A stretch of DNA of 64,000 nucleotides from Ehretia macrophylla (taxonomy: Eukaryota; Streptophyta; Magnoliopsida; Boraginales; Ehretiaceae), in contig CM075767.1 of assembly GCA_037974665.1 (NCBI GenBank), forward strand, positions 29,351,498 through 29,415,497. Reading direction: 5' to 3'. The notes under the pieces were generated by a model, which saw only the letters and a program-made list of their open reading frames with translations, made no database searches and was not told where the DNA came from. The position numbers and the translations under genes are program-made. This document shows, one piece after another, positions 55,290 to 64,000 of the stretch. Numbering within the stretch: the stretch's first letter is position 1; each line of letters begins with the position of its first letter.

Positions 55290-55408
55290 GAGGGGCAACA
55301 CAAGGACTTCCCAGGGGGTCACCCATCCTAGTACTACTCTCGCCCAAGCACGCTTAACCTCGGAGTTCTGATGGGATCCGGTGCTCTAGTGATGGTATGA
55401 TCGCACCC
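55290..55408 (-). rRNA. 5S rRNA gene copy 38
   Basis: About seven differences. The 3' end is altered by a G-rich expansion (G8, A, G4). C box and intermediate element intact. Confidence 0.87.
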
Positions 55409-55540
55409 GTCATGTTGAGGACACAATTCCTTTATGTGTTAACGGTTCATAGTCCCAGCCCAGAGAGAAGGCCAAATCAAAAGGCCCAATGGGCTTAACG
55501 ATAACCCATCCTCTTCAACAACGCAACATCCTAGCAAGAC

Positions 55541-55608
55541 GTTATAACAACGCATTGAAGGCCCCCCTAATGTCGTGATATCGACGCGTTGTAAGGCCCC
55601 CTAATGTC
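55541..55608. repeat. 34-bp tandem duplication in a 5S spacer
   Basis: Two diverged copies of the GTGATATCGACGCGTTGTAA...CTAATGTC segment (55541-55574 and 55575-55608). This accounts for the 712-bp unit length here. Confidence 0.8.
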
Positions 55609-56001
55609 CCGTGAGTAAGGTTGTCGTACTTTTAACAGCTCACGACATACGATCCGGGGCGAAAAAACAGAGCAAAAGGAGAAAAGTTGCCTGAAACTGA
55701 TGAAAACATTCGATTTTTGGCTCCAAAAATGGGCAGAGCGAGCAAGCTTGCTGCACCCGTCGTAGAGTTCACAGAGAGCTTCGCAACGGTATGCTGTGTG
55801 CCACGTAACTCCTTACGGATCAAAAGTTACGGGCACCGGAGCGACGGAGACCTGGTCACAAGCCCTACGCCCTCGATTTGCGGGCCCAACCTCTATGTGA
55901 AGAGAAGTTGTCTTGCCCAATGTTCAGTGGGATTCGGTAATAGAAATTTGGTAGATAAAGTATCTTGGAAACCCTAACCGGGGCAAAAAAAAATTGAAAA
56001 G

Positions 56002-56120
56002 GGGGTGCAACACGAGGACTTCCCAGGGGGTCAACCATCCTAGTACTACTCTTGCCCCAGCACGCTTAACTTCGAAGTTCTGATGGGATCCAGGGCATTA
56101 GTGCTGGCATGATCGCACCC
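56002..56120 (-). rRNA. 5S rRNA gene copy 39
   Basis: 119 bp with about seven differences, including CAGGGCATTAG for CGGTGCATTAG and one A-box change (CCCCAGC). Confidence 0.87.
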
Positions 56121-56677
56121 GTCATGTTGAGGGCACAATTCCTTTATTTGTTAACGGTTCACAATTCCAGCCTAGAGAGATGGCCCATTCAAAAGGCCCA
56201 ACGGGCTTAACTACAACCTATCCGCTTCAACAACGTAGCATCCTTGCAAGACATGATATCGACACGTTGTAGGGCACACTAATGTCCCGCGAGTAAGGTT
56301 GTCTTCCTTTTAACTGCTCACGACGTACAATCCGGGACAGAAAAACAGAGCAAAAGAAGAAAAGTGGCCTGAAACTAATGAAAACTTTCGATTTTGGGCT
56401 TCAAAAAGGGCACAGCGAGCAAGCTTGTTGCCCCCTTCGTAGAGCTGTCGGAGTGCTTTGCAACAGTATGCTATGCACTGAATAACTCCTTACGGATAAA
56501 AAGTTATGGGCACCGGAGCGACGGAGACCTGGTCACAAGCCCTACACCCTCGATTTGCAGGCCCAGCCACCACGTGAAGTGAATTTGTCTTGCCCAATGT
56601 GCCGTGGGATTCGGTAATAGAAATGTGGTGGATAAAGTATCTTGGCTACCCAAACCGGATCAAAAAAATTTGAAAAG

Positions 56678-56796
56678 GGGAGGCAACACGAGGACCTCCC
56701 AAGGGGTCACCCATCCCAGTACTACTCTCGCCCAAGCACGCTTAACTTCGGAGTTTTGATGTGATCCGGTGCATTAGTGCTGGTATGATCACATCC
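56678..56796 (-). rRNA. 5S rRNA gene copy 40
   Basis: About nine differences; 3' end reads GGGAGGCAAC and 5' end ATCACATCC on the plus strand. A box intact. Confidence 0.85.
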
Positions 56797-57355
56797 GTCA
56801 TGTTGAGGGCACAATTCATTTATGTGTTAATGGTTCACAGTCCCAGCCTAGAGAGATGGCCAATTCAAATGGCCCAATAGGCTTAACGATAACCCATCTA
56901 CTTTAACAAAGAAGCATCCTAGCAAGACGTGATATCGACGCATTGTATGGCCCTCTAATATCCCGCGAGTAAGGTTGTCGTCCTTTTAACAACTCTCGAC
57001 GAACGATCCGGGACGAAAAAACAGAGCAAAAGAAGAAAGGTTCCCTGAAATTGATGAAAACGTTCAATTTTGAGCTCCAAAAATGGGCACAGCGAGCAAA
57101 CTAGCTGCCCCCGTCGTTGAGCTCTCAGAGAGTTTTGCAACGGTATGCTGTGCACCGCGTAGCTCCTTACGGATCAAAAGTTATGGGCACCAGAGTGACG
57201 GAGACCTAGTCACAAGCCCTACGCCCTCGGTTTGCGGGCCCAGCCTCCATGTGAAGCGAATTTGTCTTGCCCAAGGTGCCGTGGGATTCGATAATAGAAA
57301 TGCGGTGGATAAAGTATCTTGGCAACCCAAACCGGAGCAAAAAAAATTGAAAAGG

Positions 57356-57474
57356 GGGGTGCAACACGAGGACTTCCCAGAGGGTCACCGATCCTAGTAC
57401 TAATCTCGCCCAAGCACGCTTAACTTCGGAGTTCTGATGGGATCCTGTGCATTAGTGCTAGTATGATCACACCT
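57356..57474 (-). rRNA. 5S rRNA gene copy 41
   Basis: 119 bp with about seven differences, two in the C box, one at the intermediate element edge; A box intact. Confidence 0.87.
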
Positions 57475-58033
57475 GTCATGTTGAGGGCACAGTTCCTTTA
57501 TGTGTTAACGGTTCACAGTCCAAGCCCAGAGAGATGGCCAATTCAAAAGGCCCAATGGGATTAACGTTAACCCATCCTCTTCAACAACACAGCATCCTAG
57601 CAAGACGTGAAATAGACACGTTGGAGGGCCCCCTAATGTCCCGCTAATAAGGTTGTCGTCCTTTTAACAGCTCACGACGTACGATCCGGGATGAAAAAAT
57701 AGAGCAAAAGAAGAAAAAGTGGCTTGAAACTGATGAAAACGTTAGATTTTGGGCTCCAAAAAGGGGCACAGCGAGCAAGCTGGCTGCCGCCGTTGTAGAG
57801 CTCTCAGAGAGCTTTGCAACGGTATGTTGTGCGCCGTGTAACTCCTTACGGATCAAAATTTATGGGCACCGGAGCGACGGAGACCTGGTCACAAGCCCTA
57901 CGCCCTCGGTTTGCTGGCCCAGCCTCTACGTGAAGCGAAGTTGTCTTGCCCAATGTTCCATGGGATTCGGTAATAGAAATTTGGTGGATAAAGTGTCTTG
58001 GCAACCCTAACCAGGGCAAAAAAAATTGAAAAG

Positions 58034-58151
58034 GGGGTCAACACGAGGACTTCCCAGGGGGTCTCCCATCCTAGTACTACTCTCGCCAAAGCACACTTAA
58101 CTTCGGAGTTCTGATGGGATCCGGTGCATTAGTGCTGGTAGGATTGCACAC
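58034..58151 (-). rRNA. 5S rRNA gene copy 42 (1-nt deletion)
   Basis: 118 bp with a base lost near the 3' end (GGGGTCAAC) and about six substitutions. It shares CGCCAAAGCACAC with copy 34. Confidence 0.86.
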
Positions 58152-58709
58152 GTCATGTTGAGGGCACAATTGCTTTATTTGTTAATGGGTCACAGTCCTA
58201 ACCTAGAGAGATGGCCCATTCAAAAGGCCCAATGGGCTTAACGACAACCCATCCACTTCAACAACCCAGCATCCTCGCAAGACGTGATATCAACGCGTTG
58301 TAGGGCCCTCTAATGTCCCGCGAGTAAGGTTGTTAGCATTTTAACAGCTCATGACGTACGATCCGGGATGAAAAAATAGAGCAAAAGAAGAAAAGTGGTC
58401 TAAAACTGATAAAAACGTTCAATTTTGGGATCCAAAAAGGGCACATCAAGCAAGTTGGCTGCCCCCGTCGTAGAGCTCTCAGAGAGCTTTGCAACGGTAT
58501 GCTGTGCGCCACATAACTCCTTACGGATCAAAAGTTATGGGCACCGGAGCGATGGAGACCTGGTCACAAGCCCTACGCCCTCGGTTTGCGGGCCCAGCCT
58601 CTACGTGAAGCGAAGTTGTCTTGCCCAATGTTCCGTGGAATTAGGTAATAGAAATTTGGTGGATAAAGTATATTGGCAACCCTAACCTGGGCAAAAAAAA
58701 TTGAAAAAA

Positions 58710-58828
58710 GGGGTGCAACACGAGGACTTCCCAGGGGGTCATCCATCATAGTACTACTCTCGTCCAAGCACGCTTAACTTCGGAGTTCTGATGGGATCCG
58801 GTGCATTAGCGCTGGTATGATTGAACCC
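58710..58828 (-). rRNA. 5S rRNA gene copy 43
   Basis: 119 bp with about six differences, two in the C box; shares GCATTAGCGCTGG with copy 37. Confidence 0.87.
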
Positions 58829-59392
58829 GTCATGTTGAGGGCACAATTCGTTCATTTGTTAACGGTTCACAGTCCCAGCCTAGAGAGATGGCCCATTCAA
58901 AAGGCCCAATGGGCTTAACGACAACCCATCCGCTTCAACAATGCAGCATCCTTACAAGACGTGATATCGACGCGGTGTAGGGCCATCTAATGTCCCGCGA
59001 GTAAGGTTGTCATCCTTTTAACAGCTTACGACGTACGGTCTGGGACAGAAAAACAGAGCGAAAGAAGAAAAGTGGCCTTAAACAGATGAAAATGTTCAAT
59101 TTTGGGCTCCAAAAAGGGCACAGCGAGCAAGGTCACTGCCTTCCTCGTAGAGCTATCGGAGAGCTTTGCAACGGTATGCTGTGCACCGCGTAACTCGTTA
59201 CGGATCAAAAGTTATGGGCACCGGAGCGACGGAGACCTGGTCACAAGCCCTACGCCCTAGGTTTGCAGGCCCAGACTCCATGTGAAGCGAAGTTGTCTAG
59301 CCTAAGGTGCCGTGGGATTCGATAATAGAAATGTGGTGGATAAAGTATCTTGGCAACCCAAACCGGAGCAAAAAAATTGAAAAGGGGAGGGG

Positions 59393-59511
59393 GAGGGGCA
59401 GCACGAGGACTTCCCAGGGGGTCACCCATCCTAGTATTACTCTCGCCCAAGCATGCTTAACTTCGGAGTTCTGATGGGATCCGGTGCATTAGTGCTGGTA
59501 TGATCGATCCC
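59393..59511 (-). rRNA. 5S rRNA gene copy 44
   Basis: About seven differences; the 3' end lies in a G-rich run (59385-59398) and reads GGGGCAGCACG. 5' end reads ATCGATCCC. Confidence 0.85.
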
Positions 59512-60068
59512 ATCATGTTGAGGGCACAATTCGTTCATTTGTTAATAGTTCACAGTCCCAGCCTAGAGAGATGGCCCATTCAAAAGGCCTACTGGGCTTA
59601 ACGACAACCCATCCGCTTCAACAACGCAGCGTCCTCACAAGACGTGATATCGACGCGCTGCAGGGCCCTCTGATGCCTCGTGAGTAAGGTTGTCGTCCTT
59701 TTCACAGCTTACGACGTACGGTCTGGGATAGAAAAATAGAGCAAAAGAAGTAAAGTGGCCTGAAACAGATGAAAATGATCAATTTTGGGCTCCAAAAAAG
59801 GCACAGCAAGCAAGCTCGCTGCCCCCTTCGTAGAGTTGTCGGAGAGCTTTGCAACGGTATGATGTGCGCCGTGTAACTCGTTACGAATCAAAAGTTATGG
59901 GCACCGGAGCGACGAAGACTTGGTTACAAGCCCTACGCCCTCGGTTTGCGGGCCCTTCCTCTATGTGAAGCAAAGTAGTCTAGCCCAAGGTGCCGTGGGA
60001 TTCGATAATAGAAATGTGGTGGATAAAGTATCTTGGCAACCCAAACCGGAGTAAAAAAAATTGAAAAT

Positions 60069-60187
60069 AGGGGGCAACACAAGGACTTCCCAGGGGGTCA
60101 CCCATCCTAGTACTACTCTCGCCCAAGCACGCTTAACTTTGGAGTTTTGATGTGATCCGGTGCATTAGTGATTGTATGATCGCATCC
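60069..60187 (-). rRNA. 5S rRNA gene copy 45
   Basis: About nine differences, none in the A box; GTTTTGATGTGATCC is shared with copies 40 and 48. Confidence 0.86.
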
Positions 60188-60755
60188 GTCATGTTGAGGG
60201 CACAATTCATTTATGTGTTAACGGTTCACAGTCCCAGCCTAGAGAGATGGCCAATTGAAAAGGCCCAATGGGCTTAACGATAACCCATCCGCTTCAACAA
60301 CGCAGCATCCTAGCAAGATGTGATATCGACGCAATGTATGGCCCTCTAATATCCCGCGACTAAGATTGTCGTCCTTTTAACTGCTCTCGACGAACGATCC
60401 GGGACGAAAAAACTGAGCAAAAGAAGAAAAGTGGCCTAAAACTGATGAAAACGTTCAATTTTTGGCTCCAAAAATGGGCACAGTAAGCAAACTAGCTGCC
60501 CCCTTCGTTGAGCTCTCAAAGAGCTTTGCAACGGTATGCTGTGCGCCGCGTAACTCCTTACGGATCAAAAGTTATGGGCACCAGAGCGACGGAGACCTGG
60601 TCACAAGCCCTACGCCCTCGGTTTGCGGGCCCAGCCTCCATGTGAAGCGAATTTTTCTTGCCCAAGGTGCAGTGGGATTCGATAATAGAAATGTGGTGGA
60701 TAAAGTATCTTGGCAACCCAAACCGGAGCAAAAAAAATTGAAAAGGGGGGGGGGG

Positions 60756-60874
60756 AAGGGGCAGCACGAGGACTTCCCAAGGGGTCACCCATCCTAGTAC
60801 TACTCTCGCCCAAGCACGCTTAACTTCGGAGTTCTGATGGGATCCGCTACGTTTGTGATGGTATGATCGCACCT
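60756..60874 (-). rRNA. 5S rRNA gene copy 46
   Basis: Strongly altered in the 5' third (GCTACGTTTGTGATGG on the plus strand). Its 3' end abuts an 11-G run at 60745-60755. About eleven differences. Confidence 0.83.
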
Positions 60875-61432
60875 GTCATGTTGAGGGCACAATTCCTTTA
60901 TGTGTTAACGGTTCACATTCCCAGCCTAGAGAGATGGCCAAATCAAAAGGCCCAATGGGCATAACGATAACCCATCATCTTCAACAACGCAGCATCCTAG
61001 CAAGACGTGATAACGACGCATTGTAGGCCCCCCTAATGTCCAGCGAGTAAGGTTGGTGTACTTTTAACAGCTCACGACATACGATCCGTGGTGAAAAAAC
61101 AGAGCAAAAGAAGAAAAGTTGCCTAGAAGTGATGAAAACTTTCGATTTTGGGCTCCCAAAATGGGCAGAGCGAGCAAGTTGGCTACCCCCGTCGTAGAGC
61201 TCACAGAGAGCTTCGCAACGGTATGCTGTCCGCCGCGTAACTCCTTACGGATCAAAAGTTACGGGCACCGGAGCGACGGAGACCTTGTCACAAGCCCTAC
61301 GCCCTCGGTTTGTGGGCCCAGCCTCTACGTGAAGCGAATTTGTCTTGCCCAATGTTCCGTGTGATTCGGTAATAGAAATTTGGTGGATAAAGTGTCTTGG
61401 CAACCCTAACCAGGGCAAAAAAAATTGAAAAG

Positions 61433-61551
61433 GGGGTGCAACACGAGGACTTCCCAGGGGGTCAACCATCCTAGTACTACTCTCGCCCAAGTACGCTTAA
61501 CTTCAAAGTTCAGATGGGATCCAGTGCATTAATGCTAGTATGATCGCACCC
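61433..61551 (-). rRNA. 5S rRNA gene copy 47
   Basis: 119 bp with about eight differences, mostly in the 5' half of the transcript; intermediate element intact. Confidence 0.87.
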
Positions 61552-62095
61552 GTCATGTTGAGGGCACAATTCATTTATTTGTTAACGGTTCACAGTCCCA
61601 GCCTAGAGAGATGGCCCAATGGGCTTACCGACAACCCATCCACTTCAACAACGTAGCATCCTTGCAAGACTTGATATCGACGCATTGTAGGGCCCTCAAA
61701 TGTCCCACGAGTAAGGTTGCCGTCCTTTTAACTACCCACGACGTACGATCTGGGACAGAAAAACAGAGCAAAAGAAGAAAAGTGGCCTGAAACTGATGAA
61801 AACATTCGATTTTGGGCTCCAAAAAGGGCACAGCGAGCAAGCTCGCTGCCCCCCTTCGTAGAGCTATCAGAGAGCTTCGCAACGGTATGCTATGCGCTGC
61901 ATAACTCCTTACGGATCAAAAGTAATGGGCACCAGAGCGACGGAGACTTGGTCATAAGCCTTACACCCTCGATTTGCGGGCCCAACCTCCTTGTGAAGTG
62001 AATTTGTCTTGCCCAATGTGCCGTGGGATTCGGTAATAAAAATGTGGTGGATAAAATATCTTGGCAACCCAAACTGGAGCAAAAAAAATTGAAAA

Positions 62096-62214
62096 GGGGG
62101 GCAACACGAGGACTTCCCAGGGGGTCACCCATCCTAGTACTACTCTCGCTCAAGCACGCTTAACTTCAGAGTTTTGATGTGATCCGGTGCATTAGTGCTG
62201 GTGTGATCGCATCT
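62096..62214 (-). rRNA. 5S rRNA gene copy 48
   Basis: About eight differences; 5' end reads ATCGCATCT on the plus strand. C box intact. Confidence 0.86.
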
Positions 62215-62771
62215 GTCATGTTAAGGGCCCAATTCATTTATGTGTTAACGGTTCACAGTCTCAGCCTAGAGAGATGGCCAATTCAAAAGGCCCAATGGGC
62301 TTAACAATAACCCATCTGCTTCAACAACACAGCATCCTAGCAAGACGTGATATCGACGCGTTGTATGGCCCTCTAATGTCCCGTGAGTAAGGTTGTCGTC
62401 CTTTTAACTGCTCACGACGTACGATCCGGGATCAAAAAACAGAGCAAAAGAAGAAAAGTGGCCTGAAACTCATGTAAACGTTCGATTTTGGGCTCCAAAA
62501 ATGGGCACAACGAGCAAGCTGGCTGCCCCCGTCGTAGAGCTCTCAGAGAGCTTTGCAACGATATGCTGTGCACCGCGTAACTCCTTACAGATCAAAAGTT
62601 ATGGGCACCAGAGCGATGGAGACCTGGTCACAAGCCCTACGCCCTAGGTTTGCAGGCCCAGCCTCTACGGGAAGCGAAGTTGTCTTGCCCAATGTTCCCT
62701 GGGATTCGGTAATAGAAATTTGGTGGATAAAGTATCTTGGCAACCCTAACTAGGGCCGAAAAATTGAAAAG

Positions 62772-62890
62772 GGGTTGCAACACGAGGACTTCCCAAGTGC
62801 TCACCCATCCTAGTACTACTCTCGCTCAAGCACGCTTAACTTCGGAGTTCTGATGGGATCCGGTGCATAAGTGCTGGTATGATCACAACC
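62772..62890 (-). rRNA. 5S rRNA gene copy 49
   Basis: 119 bp with about eight differences, three in the C box (AAGTGCTCACC). Confidence 0.86.
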
Positions 62891-63449
62891 GACATGTTGA
62901 GGGCACAATTCCTTTATTTGTTAACGGTTCACAGTCACATCGTAGAGAGATGGACCATTCAAAAGGCCCAATGGGATTAACGACAACCCATCCACTTCAA
63001 CAACGCAACATCCTCGCAAGACGTGATATCGATGCATTGTAGGGCCCTCTATTGTCCAGTGAGTAAGGTTGTCGTCCTTTTAACAACTCACGACGTACGA
63101 TCCGGGATGAAAAAATAGAGCAAAAGAAGAAAAGTGGCCTAAAATTGATGAAAACGTTCGATTTTGGGCTCCAAAAATGGGTACAGCGAGCAAGCTGGCT
63201 GCACCCATCGTAGAGCTCTCAGATTGCTTTGCAACGGTATGCTGTGCGCTGCGTAACTCCTTACGGATCAAAAGTTATGGGCACCAGAGCGACGGAGACC
63301 TGGTCATAAGCCCTACGCCCTCGGTTTGCTGGCCTAGCCTCTACGTGATGCGTAGTTGTCTTGCCCAATGTTCCATGGGATTCGATAATAGAAATTTGGT
63401 GGATAAAGTATCTTGGCAACCTTAACCAGGGCAAAAAAAAATTGAAAAG

Positions 63450-63567
63450 GGGGTGCAACACGAGGACTTCCCAGGGGTCACCTATCCTAGTACTACTCTC
63501 GCCCAAGCACGCTTAACTTCGGTGTTCTGATGGGATCCGGTGCACTAGTGCTGGTATGATCGCACCC
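63450..63567 (-). rRNA. 5S rRNA gene copy 50 (1-nt deletion)
   Basis: 118 bp with one G lost in the C-box run and three substitutions; last complete copy in the window. Confidence 0.88.
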
Positions 63568-64000
63568 GTCATGTTGAGGGCACAATTCCTTTATTTGTTA
63601 ACGGTTCACAGTCCCATCCTAGAGAGATGGCTCATTCAAAAGGCCCAATGGGCTTAACGATAACCAATCCGCTTCAACAACGCAGCATCCTCGCAAGACG
63701 TGATAATGACGCATAGTAGGGCACTCTACTGTCCCGCGAGTAAGGTTGTTACCCTTTTAACAGCTCACGACGTACGATCCGGGACGAAAAAACAGAGCAA
63801 AAGAAGAAAAGTGGCTAGAAACTGATGACAACGTTCGATTTTGGGCTCCAAAAGGGGCACAGCGAGAAAGCTCGCTGCCCCCTTCGTAGATCTGTTAGAG
63901 AGCTTTGTAACGGTATGCTGTGCACCGCGTAACTCCTTACGGATCAAAAGTTACGGGCACCGGAGAGACGGAGACCTGGTCACAAGCCCTACGCCCTCGG

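Larger units (their letters stand above)
52086..64000 (-). repeat. 5S rDNA tandem array, block 5
   Basis: Seventeen genes starting at 52565, 53247, 53926, 54608, 55290, 56002, 56678, 57356, 58034, 58710, 59393, 60069, 60756, 61433, 62096, 62772 and 63450. Spacing varies more than elsewhere (663-712 bp) because of poly-G expansions at the gene 3' end, a 34-bp spacer duplication near 55541, and a 13-bp deletion near 61616. The block continues to the window edge with a partial spacer (63568-64000). Confidence 0.95.

Noticed and set aside
1..64000. Cassandra-type elements (LTRs carrying 5S sequence) as an explanation for the 5S copies
   Set aside because: The copies lie in regular 676-bp tandem units without TG...CA ends, primer sites or target duplications around each unit, so this is a true rDNA array.
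1..64000. CRISPR-like regular repeats or any prokaryotic defence system
   Set aside because: Repeat and spacer sizes are those of plant 5S rDNA, and all mobile elements are plant LTR retrotransposons.

Overview
This window is plant nuclear DNA. It is a long tandem array of 5S ribosomal RNA genes broken up by LTR retrotransposons. The evidence is about fifty near-119-bp copies of the plant 5S gene, all on the minus strand, together with Ty3/gypsy chromovirus gag, integrase and chromodomain remains and primer-binding sites of the plant initiator-tRNA-Met type. The species cannot be read from the sequence. I see no ordinary protein-coding host gene, no tRNA gene, no 35S rDNA, no CRISPR array and nothing prokaryotic.

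Layout: 5S block 1 (1-2787, one partial and four full copies); solo LTR of family A, plus orientation (2788-6631); 5S block 2 with one copy (6632-7267); solo LTR of family A, minus orientation (7268-11276); 5S block 3 (11277-22009); a decayed 15-kb family A retroelement (22010-37030) that splits a 5S gene and itself carries a nested minus-strand composite of families B and X (27908-33589); 5S block 4 (37031-45250); a non-coding LTR element, family C (45251-52085); 5S block 5 (52086-64000).

The 5S unit is about 676 bp: a 119-bp gene, a T-rich pol III terminator directly after its 3' end, and a spacer of about 557 bp. Removing each of the four elements plus one copy of its 5-bp target duplication restores a 675-678-bp unit, so each went into a pre-existing array. 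By eye no gene copy matches the majority sequence exactly. The closest, at 7132 and 45048, have one difference each. Two spacer subfamilies (called alpha and beta here) are interleaved without a fixed order. Small open frames along the array are translations of the spacer and are not annotated as genes.

The points most worth following are these. (1) All four insertions into the array fall between about +44 and -84 of a 5S transcription start. (2) LTR families A, B and C, which differ widely in overall sequence, share an ordered set of signals: a TAAG/GTGAGG splice-donor-like site, a roughly 150-190-bp conserved block with a hairpin, and a second hairpin with covarying arms that sits 17-21 nt before a CAG acceptor-like site. 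Together these look like a conserved intron, or other structured RNA, in the LTR leader. (3) Two solo LTRs of about 4 kb face each other in inverted orientation around a single 5S gene. The retroelement protein remnants are clearly dead: stops, a frameshift, a missing protease-RT-RNase H region, and a lost integrase catalytic Asp.
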